64,000 nt of DNA from Oscillospiraceae bacterium (GTDB taxonomy: Bacteria; Bacillota; Clostridia; Oscillospirales; Oscillospiraceae). The notes beneath the pieces are model-generated. The model saw only the letters and a program-made list of their open reading frames with translations, did no database searches and was not told the DNA's origin. Positions 40,090-48,769 of this stretch are shown piece by piece. Location: the NCBI GenBank assembly GCA_009779845.1, contig WRBE01000002.1, forward strand, positions 1 to 64,000, given 5' to 3'. Each line of letters starts with the position of its first letter. The first letter of the stretch is position 1. Both the position numbers and the translations under genes were made by a program.

Positions 40090-40400
40090 CTTTCAATAGT
40101 ACATCAATCTGGCGGCGAAAAACGCCCTTCTAGGTTCCGAGGCAACCGGACTTCTGGTAGGTGAGTGTTGTCGCCAGTACAGAGTATAACATGAAAACGG
40201 TCTCTACATTGGACCTTGACCTCAGCGGGTACATAGGGGCGCAGCCCCTGTGTTGATTTTTTGTTTCTTTTTGTTCAACGACAAAAAGAAAGCCCGTCCG
40301 GCAGGACAAAACCAGTCGGCGGTTGCCGCCAAGAAAACCCTCGGCGGCAACGCCGAACCAAAAAAACCAAGGGCGGGACAGACACAAGCCCTACCCCTAC
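40090..40400 (-). repeat. Dispersed structured repeat, copy E (subtype I), opposed to copy D
   Basis: Minus orientation, subtype I by its GGCGGCGAAAAACGCC and ACCGGACTTCTGGT blocks, the same as copy A. Ends near CCCTACCCCTAC, just ahead of the zinc-ribbon gene's ribosome binding site. Confidence 0.75.
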
Positions 40401-40437
40401 AAAGCACTAAAAACCACCACCCCGGAGGGTTCCCATT

Positions 40438-40737
40438 ATGACCATCCACAAAAACCCCAACACCAAAAAAATCCGCGGCAGCCACATTTTGGAGGTCACT
40501 TGCGCCCATTGCAAAACCTTCATCGCCCACTACCAAAAAGTCGGCGAGAGTAACTTTGTAAAAATGTACAACGACCGTATCATAGACGGCTCTATTGACT
40601 TCTCCCAATACCACGGGGCACTGTTTTGTCCCCACTGCGGCGCACAAATCGCCACACGGTACATCACCAAAATGGACAAAAAAGAGGCGTACCGCTTGGT
40701 GCCCTCTGCGTTTCACAAGAAAAAAGTCAATAAATGA
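40438..40737 (+). CDS. Small zinc-ribbon-like protein
   Basis: 99 residues with two CxxC pairs (TCAHCKTF and FCPHCGAQI) about 42 residues apart, which would bind one zinc. The start has many Asn and Lys. GGAGG lies eight bases before the ATG. A small RNA- or protein-binding role is possible; no family recognised. It lies directly beside repeat copy E. Confidence 0.7.
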   Translation: MTIHKNPNTKKIRGSHILEVTCAHCKTFIAHYQKVGESNFVKMYNDRIIDGSIDFSQYHGALFCPHCGAQIATRYITKMDKKEAYRLVPSAFHKKKVNK

Positions 40738-40759
40738 TAGCGAACCGGGTATGAATGAC

Positions 40760-41473
40760 TCACCATTCATACCCGATCATTTCGTACAGATAAATCCAAC
40801 GGTATCCAAAGTTAAATTGGGCGGCAAAAAAGATGGAGAAGGGGAAATAGAACAGCCGGGGCATCTCTAACGCACAGGAGTATACCGTCCCGTCTAGCAA
40901 AATCTTCGGGCGCATACCAAGAGAGATGAAGGTCAGAGACTTCTCTTCTTGCTCGGCATAGCGTTCCAGCTCTTTCTTGAAATCCCATTGATTCATCACC
41001 GGTTCTCTCGGCTCAAAAAATAGTTTGGCATGGACAGGCAAAATGCCCCTTGCTTTGTTTGCAAAATCTCTGGCAATGTCTTTGAACCTTGCGCCCCTTC
41101 GCTCTGCGGCGGCGACCTCTTTTAAGTAAAAGTTCGTATCTAAATCTTGCAGGCTGGTTTTCTCTGCTTGAATCTTGGTACACAATTCAATCGTTTTCTC
41201 CAACTCTTCTTTCCTTCGGACATAACAAGGCAAATATATAGTCATACACTCATTTAGCTCTAAATCACCGTCTAACATATCCTTAATATCCTTGATCCCA
41301 ATGTCCAACTTACGGAGTAACTTGATTGTCTTTAACCGCTTGACATCCTCGTCTGAATACTGCCGATAACTATTACTCGCATTGCGCCGTGGCGTGAGTA
41401 GTCCCGCTTTCTCATAAAAGCGAATGTTTTTCCCGGTGAGCCCGGTTAAGACTTCAACTTCTTTCATCTGCAT
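40760..41473 (-). CDS. MerR-family transcriptional regulator
   Basis: 237 residues. N-terminal winged helix (QMKEVEVLTGLTGKNIRFYE, with YRQYSDEDVKRLKTIKLLR), then a coiled dimer helix (about 80-115) and a C-terminal part without a known effector domain, ending in aromatic and hydrophobic residues (LFYFPFSIFFAAQFNFGY). MerR regulators untwist promoters with long spacers, and its own promoter has a 19-bp spacer (41514-41544). AAGGAGG precedes ATG 41473. Effector unknown. Confidence 0.88.
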   Translation of the reverse strand: MQMKEVEVLTGLTGKNIRFYEKAGLLTPRRNASNSYRQYSDEDVKRLKTIKLLRKLDIGIKDIKDMLDGDLELNECMTIYLPCYVRRKEELEKTIELCTKIQAEKTSLQDLDTNFYLKEVAAAERRGARFKDIARDFANKARGILPVHAKLFFEPREPVMNQWDFKKELERYAEQEEKSLTFISLGMRPKILLDGTVYSCALEMPRLFYFPFSIFFAAQFNFGYRWIYLYEMIGYEW

Positions 41474-41513
41474 ACATCAGCCCTCCTTGCGTAAATACGT
41501 CCCTTACAACACA

Positions 41514-41544
41514 ACTGTACACCATACACCCACTGGAAGGTCAA
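41514..41544 (-). promoter_or_regulatory. MerR-type promoter with 19-bp spacer
   Basis: On the minus strand TTGACC (41539-41544), 19 bp, TACAGT (41514-41519). The spacer has an imperfect dyad (ACCTTCCA / TGTATGGT). This is the classic layout of a MerR-controlled promoter and suggests self-regulation. Confidence 0.7.
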
Positions 41545-41573
41545 GTGTTTCTTTGTTTCCCATAATATTATAA

Positions 41574-41630
41574 AGAGCATACTCAAGTAATCATGCACTA
41601 AATGCAAAATCGTATATTTGAGTATGCTCT
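41574..41630 (-). terminator. Hairpin after the acetyltransferase gene
   Basis: AGAGCATACTCAA and TTGAGTATGCTCT, perfect 13-bp arms around a 31-nt loop. It lies 17 bp beyond the GNAT stop codon on the minus strand. The loop is long for a terminator. Confidence 0.5.
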
Positions 41631-41646
41631 AATTTTATGTTTTCTA

Positions 41647-42240
41647 CTACAGATGAACCGCCTTCTCTGCCCGGCGGAGGATGTTTTCTAATACAACTTG
41701 GTCTAACTCTTGTACCGACTTCACTGGGGCGGGATTTTCGTCGTGAAGGGCGATGGTTTTCTCATAATAAGCCAAATCCCGCCACTTGCCCTGCCGATAG
41801 GTGGCCTCTCTGAGCCTCCCTGCCTCGCTAAACCCACGGGCTAGGTGGAAATATTTGCTCTTCTCACTCAACGTGGCCATGGAATAGATGCTCACAATGC
41901 CCATGTCTCGCAGAATGTTCTCTAACACCCCCAACAATGTCCGGCCGATGCCGTGGCCAGTGGCGGCTTGGGAAACATAAGTGGACACGAACGCACCCCA
42001 ATCAAAGGCTTGCTCTTCAAATCGGCGAAAGGCATAGGCATATGCCTCCACCGTGCCATCTACCTCACAGACCAAAAAGGGATAGAATTGACCGCAAGTG
42101 CAGATACGGCACTCCATCTCTCCCGTGGTGGGTGGGTTTAGGTCGAGAGATGTAGGGGTGCTTTCCACATAATCTTGATAAATCTTTGCCACTGTCCCTG
42201 CGTCCTCTGCCGTGGCTAGGCGAATTGTGATTTGTGCCAT
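41647..42240 (-). CDS. GNAT acetyltransferase (phosphinothricin acetyltransferase-like)
   Basis: 197 residues. N-terminal IRLATAEDAGTVAKIYQDYV, the acetyl-CoA site QAATGHGIGRTLLGVL (about 93-108) and the WGAFVSTYVS strand are typical of the PAT/BAR-like group. Acetylates a small amine; substrate unknown. Its Shine-Dalgarno GAAAGGAG lies inside the end of rqcH, so it is the last gene of the ftsK-mrnC-rqcH operon. Confidence 0.85.
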   Translation of the reverse strand: MAQITIRLATAEDAGTVAKIYQDYVESTPTSLDLNPPTTGEMECRICTCGQFYPFLVCEVDGTVEAYAYAFRRFEEQAFDWGAFVSTYVSQAATGHGIGRTLLGVLENILRDMGIVSIYSMATLSEKSKYFHLARGFSEAGRLREATYRQGKWRDLAYYEKTIALHDENPAPVKSVQELDQVVLENILRRAEKAVHL

Positions 42241-42242
42241 GG

Positions 42243-43961
42243 CTACTTCTCCTTTCGCAATCGGTTGACTGTCGCTTCGTCCGGGTCTGCAAAAATAGTC
42301 TTATAATTCACATAATGGGCCGCACCCGGCTTACCGCCGGATGGCTTTTTGACATGCTTAACGATGGTGTAGTCCACAGGAATCTTACTACCCGCCCGAC
42401 CTTGGGAGTAAAACGCGGCGATAATGGCGGCCTCTTCTAATGTCTGCGGATCCGGCTCGGCCCCGGCGGTCTCAATAATCACATGAGAGCCGTGGATTTT
42501 TTGCACATGGAGCCAAGTATCGCCCCGATGGGCGGTCTTGAAGGTAAGCTGGTCGTTTTGCATGTTATTTTTCCCCGCATAAATGGGGACGCCGGTGCTG
42601 GAGATAAACCGCAAGGGCTTTGCCGCTGGCAGTTTTTGTCGTTTCCCGCTACTCTGGGCACGGAGCAAGCCCACGTCGGCTAGCTCTTCTCGAATCTGGG
42701 CCACGTCTGCTGTAGTCTCGGCTCTTGCGATGGCTTCCAGTACGCTGTTTTGGTACTCCAACTCCTGCTCGCCTTTTTGGATTTGTTCAATTAGGTGCCG
42801 CTCTGCCGTCTTAGCCTTGGCATAGCGTTTGTAGAGGGCTTGGGCGTTTTGTTGCGGTGTTTTCAAGGGGTCTAATTTGATGGTAATATCCCCGCTATCC
42901 GGGTCATAAAAGTTTTGCGCCGTGAGACTACTCTGTCCCTTTTTCACTGTGTGAAGGTTCGCCGTCAAAATATCGCCCTGCTCTCGGAACCGCTCACGGT
43001 TCTCTGCATCACACTGTTCTTTCCGCTGAATTTCCAGTTTCCGAGCAGTACGGTCACGGAGGTTGGTGACGGTTTTAAGAAGCGCCCCCGCCTGTTGCCG
43101 GTGGCGGTCTATACGGTCACGGGACTCGTAAAAATCGTCTAAAAGAGCAGAAAAACTGTCTGCCTTGGCCAGCGTAGCCGCTGTGCCGTATTGATGAATG
43201 GGGATGTAGCTAAAGTCCATAGGGCCATTCGGCCCGGTGAGCAGATAGGGGGTAAATGCCCCTGCTTTGATGGTCGCAAAAAAGGCCAACAGGTCGTCTG
43301 CAAACGTGTCGGCAGCCCCCTCTGCCAGCTCCCGGCAAACCAGTGGTGACAGACCATTGAAGGTGTTCAACAGCCACTTGTCTTTTGGTTGGTCAGGCAA
43401 ACAGGCGGCAAGGGCCGTTTGCATCTCATCATGCCCGACTTCCAACGGATTCCATTTCCCCTGGGCTTCCGGCAGGTGATACCGAAGCCCCGGCAGAATC
43501 CGGCGAGTGCGGCTCATATCCTCGTCCACCCGTCGCAAGGCATCTAGGATGATACCCTCATCGTCTACTAGAATCAAGTTAGTCAACTTGCCCAGCAGTT
43601 CTAAAATCAGCATCTTCCGGCTAGGCTCGCCCAGCTCGTTATAGGTATCAAACTCTAGCTTTACAATCCGCTCCATGGTCGGCTGCTCCATGGCCGCCAA
43701 CCGTGCGCCCACCAGATGTTTTCGCAGTAACATACAAAACATAGGCGGACTTTGGGGGTTCTCAAAACTCCGCTGGGTGAGGAGCAACCGCCCACTGCCG
43801 GAGCCAGCCGCTAAGAGTAGTTTCCCGCCCCCATTACGGCCCCGGAGACTAAGCAGTACCTTGCTGCTCTCCGGCTGTTGCACTTTATCCACTCTGGTTC
43901 CCACCAATTCCGGCCGGAGTTCGGCCAGAATTGCGGTCAGGCATACTGCATCTAACGGCAT
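42243..43961 (-). CDS. rqcH: Rqc2/NFACT homologue RqcH
   Basis: 572 residues. NFACT-N domain from the start (MPLDAVCLTAILAELRPELV), helix-hairpin-helix and long coiled coil in the middle (about 280-430), and the NFACT-R domain at the C-terminus (AGKNNMQNDQLTFKTAHRGD, then TWLHVQKIHGSHVII). It adds alanine tails to stalled nascent chains on 50S subunits. Start at ATG 43961 with GGGAGAG upstream; this removes an odd 25-residue extension. It overlaps mrnC's end. Confidence 0.92.
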   Translation of the reverse strand: MPLDAVCLTAILAELRPELVGTRVDKVQQPESSKVLLSLRGRNGGGKLLLAAGSGSGRLLLTQRSFENPQSPPMFCMLLRKHLVGARLAAMEQPTMERIVKLEFDTYNELGEPSRKMLILELLGKLTNLILVDDEGIILDALRRVDEDMSRTRRILPGLRYHLPEAQGKWNPLEVGHDEMQTALAACLPDQPKDKWLLNTFNGLSPLVCRELAEGAADTFADDLLAFFATIKAGAFTPYLLTGPNGPMDFSYIPIHQYGTAATLAKADSFSALLDDFYESRDRIDRHRQQAGALLKTVTNLRDRTARKLEIQRKEQCDAENRERFREQGDILTANLHTVKKGQSSLTAQNFYDPDSGDITIKLDPLKTPQQNAQALYKRYAKAKTAERHLIEQIQKGEQELEYQNSVLEAIARAETTADVAQIREELADVGLLRAQSSGKRQKLPAAKPLRFISSTGVPIYAGKNNMQNDQLTFKTAHRGDTWLHVQKIHGSHVIIETAGAEPDPQTLEEAAIIAAFYSQGRAGSKIPVDYTIVKHVKKPSGGKPGAAHYVNYKTIFADPDEATVNRLRKEK

Positions 43962-43962
43962 A

Positions 43963-44367
43963 CTATTGCTCTCCCATAATAATCCCAAACAACTCGTTAA
44001 TCCGCCGGGTCTCGCCCTTGAGGTATAGGCACCCAAACAGGGCCTCTAACCCGGTGGCGGCGTGATATTCTTCTAAACTTGCACTTTGCGGCGTGGTGTT
44101 CACCCGTGCGTTTCGCCCTCGGCGATACACCGCCTGTTCCCCCTCGGTAAGGTGGGGCAACAACCGCCCTGCGGCCTCCGCTTGGGCCGGGGCCGACACA
44201 TAACCCACCGCCGCCTTATGAAGCCCCTTGGCAGTGGCCTTGCCTTGTTTACAAAGCCAAGCGCGAATCAGCAGTTCATACACCCCATCCCCCAAATGGG
44301 CCAAGCCCAAGTTAGAAATGGTGCTAATTTCACTGTCCGTCATGGTCATCTGAAAATAATCAGTCAT
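43963..44367 (-). CDS. mrnC: Mini-ribonuclease III
   Basis: 134 residues, RNase III catalytic domain without a double-stranded RNA-binding domain. ISNLGLAHLGDGVYELLIR holds the catalytic Asp region and LEEYHAATGLEALFGCLYL the second acidic cluster. It matures 23S rRNA in Firmicutes. The ATG at 44367 overlaps the ftsK stop; an upstream start would give a 36-residue extension with no family match. Confidence 0.93.
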   Translation of the reverse strand: MTDYFQMTMTDSEISTISNLGLAHLGDGVYELLIRAWLCKQGKATAKGLHKAAVGYVSAPAQAEAAGRLLPHLTEGEQAVYRRGRNARVNTTPQSASLEEYHAATGLEALFGCLYLKGETRRINELFGIIMGEQ

Positions 44368-46966
44368 CAAACGAATCCTCGTCCTTGTTCTCTGATTCCA
44401 AATCGGAAAAATCATCCCGTGGGATTGCGGCAAAGGCCTGATGATCACTGGCGACCGGGGCCTCGCCCCCGGCATCTTCTACCTCTTCCCCCGCTTGCCG
44501 GGCCTGCCACTGGGCACGGGTGATCATGAGCTTTCTGGGCTTTGACCCCTCAAACGGCCCCACAACTCCCGCCTCTTCCAGCTGGTCAATGAGCCGTGCG
44601 GCACGGGAATACCCCAACTTTAAGCGCCGCTGGAGCACAGAGGTGGATGCTTGGCCCAAATCCAACACTACTTGTACCGCATCGTCAAACATCTCATCAT
44701 AATCATGATCAGAACCGCCGCTATCGGTGCCAGACGCACCTTTTTCCTCACTGGCGGCAATTTCAATAAAGTTGTCCACCGCATCATCGTATTGGGGCGC
44801 ACTCTCGGCTTTCAGGAAGTCAATGACCCGCTCCCGCTCCTCGTCACTGACGAAGGTGCCCTGAATCCGGGTGGGCTTCCCGCCCACAGGTTTATAGAGC
44901 ATGTCACCGTTCCCAACCAGCTTATCCGCCCCGTTTTCATCCATGATAATCCGGGACTCCATAGACGATGACACAGACAACGCAATCCGGGACGGAATAT
45001 TCGCCTTCATCAGCCCCGTAATCACGTCCGCCGAGGGTCGCTGGGTGGCAATGACTAAGTGAATCCCTGCGGCACGACCCATCTGGGCCACACGGCAGAT
45101 GGACTCCTCCACTTCTTTGGATGCCACAATCATCAAATCAGCCAACTCGTCAATGACCACCACCAGTTGGGGGAAGGTCTGCATATCCTCTTGGTCGGCG
45201 ACACGGCGGTTGTAGGTCTCCAAGTCCCGCACCCCCACGTCTTTGAACAGATTATACCGCTTTAACATCTCCGTCACCGCCCATTGTAGGGCACCGGCGG
45301 CTTTTTTCGGGTCTGTGACTACAGGAATCAACAGATGGGGGATACCGTTAAAGATACCGAACTCGACCATCTTGGGGTCAATCATGATGAACTTGACCTC
45401 ATCCGGGCGGGCCTTATACAGCACACTGAGAATCAGCGAGTTCATGGTGACAGACTTCCCGCTCCCTGTGGTTCCCGCAATGAGCAGATGGGGCAGTTTT
45501 GCAATGTTGCCCACCATAGAGGTGCCGCTGATGTCTTTCCCCAACGCAAAGGTCAGCTTGCCCTTCGGGGTCTGGAAGTTGCTGGATTCAATCACGTCCC
45601 GCAGGTGAACCATGCTCACCACTTTATTGGGCACCTCAATCCCTACGGTAGAGATTTTATTAGGAATCGGCGCAATCCGCACACTACTGACCCCCAAAGA
45701 CAGGGCCAAATCCCCGGCTAGGTTGGTCAGCTTGCTCAACTTCATCCCCGGCTCTAACTCCAACTCATACCGGGTCACCGAGGGGCCACGGGTGGCGTTG
45801 ACGATGTTGGCCTCAATCCCGAAACTACCCAAAGCCGCATCCAGCCGCTCGGCGTTTAGGGCTACCTCTTTCTTCCCATCTGCGGCGTTACTGCCGCGAC
45901 TCTGACGAAGCAGGCTCAAATCCGGGTATTTGTAATCGGCGAACTCGTCCACGGCGTGTTCGGCAATGTCTTTTGCGATGTCCGCCCGTGCCTCTGCCAC
46001 CTCTTTGGGTTTGAGTTTATCAAACCCCGCCTCCGGGATGGGCGTCTCTATAACCTTGGGCATGGGTGCAGCGGGCTGATGGGGCGTTAGATCCGGCACA
46101 TGCTCGTCATGAGAAAATGGAATGTCAAACTGCCGGGCAAACTCTGACCGCTCTTCCCGCACCGGCGGGACAGGTATTTCTCGCCCCTCTTGATCTGCCG
46201 CTAAAAACTCGTCCGGTGTCGCCACACCGGGGCGGCGGAGCTTGATGCCTTTTTTGCCTGGTTTCCCAGGCGGCTCTGTACGCTCAGACGGGGTTTCTCC
46301 GTCTACCGGGATGTCTATCATGGGCGGACGGCGTTTTTTCTTTTGAGGCGGTTCCGCCGGGGCGTGGGCACGGTCGTCATATTCCGGCTCATACTCTGGT
46401 CGCTCTCTGTTTTTGAACCAGTCGGCAATATCGGCCGGGCTTTTTCTGCAAATGAGAAGCACAAAAAAAGCCAGCAACAACACCAGTAGAATTGCGGCTC
46501 CCACAATACTGAGCATATTCTCCAAAAACGTAGCCAACAGGCCGCTCATTACTCCGCCGCTGTCCATCTCCTGCCCGGTTTCCCACAAGATCCCCATGAG
46601 CTCCGTGCCGAAAGGCTCGTCCACATGGGATAAAAACAGGTGCAACAATGCCCCCACAAATACAGGCATGGTGGCGGTGCTGAGTACCCGAAGCCGCACA
46701 GGCTGTCCCCGATGGAACGCTAAGGTCACCATAATAAAAAACAGGGCCGGCGGGACTGCGAAAAAGCCCCAGCCCACAAGACCGCTTATCCCATCCCGCA
46801 GCCAGCGGAGCAGCCAAGCCACGTCTGTAAGTGATGCAAAATAGGCCAAAAAGGAAAAAACGCCCAAAAGCAGGCAGACAACCGCACCGATCTCCCGTCG
46901 TCGCGGAGGCTTTTTGGCAGGAGCCGCCGGTTTTTTCGGTTTTGTCTGTTTCTTTGGTGCTGGCAT
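44360..46966 (-). CDS. ftsK: DNA translocase FtsK/SpoIIIE
   Basis: 868 residues. A Lys/Pro/Ala-rich start, four membrane segments (about 30-190), a Pro-rich linker (about 200-330), then the motor domain with Walker A GTTGSGKSV and Walker B VVVIDELADLM, and a C-terminal winged-helix gamma domain (MFDDAVQVVLDLGQASTSVL, then RLKLGYSRAARLIDQLE) that reads KOPS/SRS sequences. It pumps chromosomal DNA through the closing septum, during division and sporulation. GGAGGG lies 13 bases before the ATG, rather far. First gene of the ftsK-mrnC-rqcH-GNAT operon. Confidence 0.95.
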   Translation of the reverse strand: MPAPKKQTKPKKPAAPAKKPPRRREIGAVVCLLLGVFSFLAYFASLTDVAWLLRWLRDGISGLVGWGFFAVPPALFFIMVTLAFHRGQPVRLRVLSTATMPVFVGALLHLFLSHVDEPFGTELMGILWETGQEMDSGGVMSGLLATFLENMLSIVGAAILLVLLLAFFVLLICRKSPADIADWFKNRERPEYEPEYDDRAHAPAEPPQKKKRRPPMIDIPVDGETPSERTEPPGKPGKKGIKLRRPGVATPDEFLAADQEGREIPVPPVREERSEFARQFDIPFSHDEHVPDLTPHQPAAPMPKVIETPIPEAGFDKLKPKEVAEARADIAKDIAEHAVDEFADYKYPDLSLLRQSRGSNAADGKKEVALNAERLDAALGSFGIEANIVNATRGPSVTRYELELEPGMKLSKLTNLAGDLALSLGVSSVRIAPIPNKISTVGIEVPNKVVSMVHLRDVIESSNFQTPKGKLTFALGKDISGTSMVGNIAKLPHLLIAGTTGSGKSVTMNSLILSVLYKARPDEVKFIMIDPKMVEFGIFNGIPHLLIPVVTDPKKAAGALQWAVTEMLKRYNLFKDVGVRDLETYNRRVADQEDMQTFPQLVVVIDELADLMIVASKEVEESICRVAQMGRAAGIHLVIATQRPSADVITGLMKANIPSRIALSVSSSMESRIIMDENGADKLVGNGDMLYKPVGGKPTRIQGTFVSDEERERVIDFLKAESAPQYDDAVDNFIEIAASEEKGASGTDSGGSDHDYDEMFDDAVQVVLDLGQASTSVLQRRLKLGYSRAARLIDQLEEAGVVGPFEGSKPRKLMITRAQWQARQAGEEVEDAGGEAPVASDHQAFAAIPRDDFSDLESENKDEDSFDD

Positions 46967-46996
46967 AGTAGTAGAAACCCTCCGGTGATTTAATCA

Positions 46997-47024
46997 GGCC
47001 CCGCGCGACTTACTGCGCGGGGCC
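46997..47024 (+). terminator. GC-rich hairpin between ftsK and uppP
   Basis: GGCCCCGCGC / GCGCGGGGCC stem with a T-run on the plus side. It lies 22 bp beyond the uppP stop; on the minus strand the T-run is poor, so it may act only as a partial stop. Confidence 0.6.
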
Positions 47025-47045
47025 GTTTGTTTTTATGTAATGCGT

Positions 47046-47900
47046 CTAACCCATAATCCCTTGGACGATGGAAGTGATGATGGCAATAATCCCGATGCCC
47101 CAGCAGTAGTACGCAAATTTGCCGAAGCTACCTTTTTTCACCAACAGCTTCACCAGATGGATGGCGAAATATCCCACCACACCGGCGACGATAACACCCA
47201 CTATGTACAGCGGCATCAACGACCAGTCCACCGTGTCCAACGAGCCAAACAAGGTCACAATATTGGCACCCAAAATGGCGGGGATGCTCATCAAAAACGA
47301 AAACCGCACCGCAAAGCCCCGGTCTAATCCGGACATCATACCGGCGGTGATGGTAATCCCCGAGCGGCTAATCCCCGGCACGACTCCGATGGCTTGACTA
47401 AACCCCACAAACAAGGCCGCCAGCACGGGCATGTTCCGCTCAGTGCGCCGCCCTTGGGCCAGCTTATCTGAGTAGAACAAGAACCCGCCGGTAATCAGCA
47501 ACATCAGCCCCACAAACCACATGCGGTTGCCCAGTGCCTCAATTGCGTGCCGGAACGGGATAACAAGCACCAGCGGCAACGTGGCAAGCACCAGCAAAAA
47601 TGCCAGCCGCACCTTGGTCGGTGCGCTTGGGTCATCTTCTACACTGCTACGCCGACTTGGCACAACCAAGGCAAACACCGATTTGCACATGTCTCGAATA
47701 TCCTGCCGATAAGCGATACAAACGGCCGCTAATGTACCCATGTGAAGTAGCACATCGAAAAATATGTGCCGCTCATGAAGAAGCGAATCCGCTTCCAACC
47801 CGAAACTCTGGAACAGGGCCAAATGCCCAGAACTAGAAATCGGCAAAAACTCTGTCACACCTTGGACAATTCCCAAAAAAACCGCCATAAACCAACTCAT
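47046..47900 (-). CDS. uppP: Undecaprenyl-diphosphatase UppP/BacA
   Basis: 284 residues, about eight membrane segments. The motifs GVTEFLPISSSGHL (about 15-28) and VVPGISRSGIT (about 175) with catalytic Glu/Ser/Arg are complete. It recycles the undecaprenyl carrier for cell-wall synthesis and gives bacitracin tolerance. AAAGGTGG upstream of the ATG. Single gene. Confidence 0.96.
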   Translation of the reverse strand: MSWFMAVFLGIVQGVTEFLPISSSGHLALFQSFGLEADSLLHERHIFFDVLLHMGTLAAVCIAYRQDIRDMCKSVFALVVPSRRSSVEDDPSAPTKVRLAFLLVLATLPLVLVIPFRHAIEALGNRMWFVGLMLLITGGFLFYSDKLAQGRRTERNMPVLAALFVGFSQAIGVVPGISRSGITITAGMMSGLDRGFAVRFSFLMSIPAILGANIVTLFGSLDTVDWSLMPLYIVGVIVAGVVGYFAIHLVKLLVKKGSFGKFAYYCWGIGIIAIITSIVQGIMG

Positions 47901-48017
47901 TAAAGCACGCCACCTTTCGTGAGAGCAAGCTATTCAGCCTATGTTATCATAATTAGCGAGAAAGTACAATAGTTTTTTGGGATTGTCTTGTTTGTGTGTT
48001 CCCGCTCGACACAGGAA

Positions 48018-48044
48018 AGCACAGCCATAACATGTGGCTGTGCT
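48018..48044 (-). terminator. Terminator of the coat-protein genes
   Basis: AGCACAGCCA / TGGCTGTGCT stem 18 bp after the stop codon of the CotF-like gene, with TTTCC following on the minus strand. Confidence 0.6.
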
Positions 48045-48061
48045 TTCGGTGGGGGCTTGGA

Positions 48062-48334
48062 CTAACCGCAATACTTCTGTTTCGCCTGCTGTACCTTCTG
48101 CTGGTCGGCGGGCTCGACCTGATACCAGCCGTTGGACTGCATACAGTTGAAGATATCCGCTTGCAGTTTGTGCTCTTCATCTAAAATGTTAAGCATGGTG
48201 GTGCGGAGCTGTTCGTTGACGCATTCACCGGCGAAGGTGTTATACGTGGCGGAGGCCAGTTTTTGACTGCCGAGACAGTCTTGCAAAATTTCTTTTTCTG
48301 TCATGAGTTGGGCACATCTGTTTGGGTCTGACAT
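48062..48334 (-). CDS. Spore coat protein (CotF family)
   Basis: 90 residues, helical, with LMTEKEILQDCLGSQKLASA, TYNTFAGECVNEQLRTTM and DEEHKLQADIFNCMQSNGWY, the ferritin-like CotF pattern. Part of the spore coat. It follows the next gene by 14 bp; the two form a mother-cell coat operon. Confidence 0.9.
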   Translation of the reverse strand: MSDPNRCAQLMTEKEILQDCLGSQKLASATYNTFAGECVNEQLRTTMLNILDEEHKLQADIFNCMQSNGWYQVEPADQQKVQQAKQKYCG

Positions 48335-48348
48335 GTTGGCGGTTCCTC

Positions 48349-48534
48349 CTATTGCAAAAATTGGGCCAAGGCGTTGACGTGTTTTTGATGGACTTGGGCC
48401 ATGCCTTCTAGCTCTGCTCTAATCTTGGTATCATTGCAGAGACTGGCTAGGGCTTGGAACTTTTTGACCAGGTTTTGCTCACTGCCTAAGGTGTCCTCTA
48501 GGGCGGTGAGTTCTTTTGCGGTTAAGCTTGGCAT
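48349..48534 (-). CDS. Small coat-associated helical protein
   Basis: 61 residues (MPSLTAKELTALEDTLGSEQ, NLVKKFQALASLCNDTKIRA, ELEGMAQVHQKHVNALAQFLQ). It is like the small partner proteins of CotF. GGAGGGAAATTTTT lies before ATG 48534. A longer frame upstream is not supported because it runs through intergenic and glycosyltransferase sequence. Confidence 0.8.
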   Translation of the reverse strand: MPSLTAKELTALEDTLGSEQNLVKKFQALASLCNDTKIRAELEGMAQVHQKHVNALAQFLQ

Positions 48535-48596
48535 AAAAATTTCCCTCCAGTGTGTTTGATACGGGGTTAGTATTTCACGGCACGGGAGGGAATATG

Positions 48597-48680
48597 CGTC
48601 TTGATTTTTTGTTCGGCGTTGCCGCCGGGGGGTGCTTGGCGAATGCCGCCAACGTGTATGCCCTGCCGGTGGCCTCCGCC
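48597..48680 (+). repeat. Fragment of the dispersed repeat, copy G
   Basis: TTCGGCGTTGCCGCCGGGGG, a degenerate TTGGCG/CCGCCAA stem and a CCTGCCGG block match the outer part of the repeat family. It lacks the ACAAAAAG palindrome. It starts with GGGAATATGCGT, as also seen next to copy A (about 8132). Confidence 0.45.
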
Positions 48681-48707
48681 AAACCAAAACCAACAAACAC
48701 ACCACAC

Positions 48708-48736
48708 TCGACAACCCACCCAAGGTGTGGTATACT
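48708..48736 (+). promoter_or_regulatory. Promoter of the glycosyltransferase gene
   Basis: TCGACA, 17 bp, TATACT, 34 bp before the GTG start. Confidence 0.6.
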
Positions 48737-48769
48737 ATTGGAAGATTTTCACAGCAAGGGGGCAGTTTT

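Noticed and set aside
46880..46966. The start of ftsK resembles the outer part of the dispersed repeat (similar GGAGCCGCCGG and CCAAAAAGCC blocks).
   Set aside because: The match is short, lacks the palindromes, and lies in a Lys/Pro/Ala-coding stretch normal for FtsK linkers; coincidence of composition is more likely.
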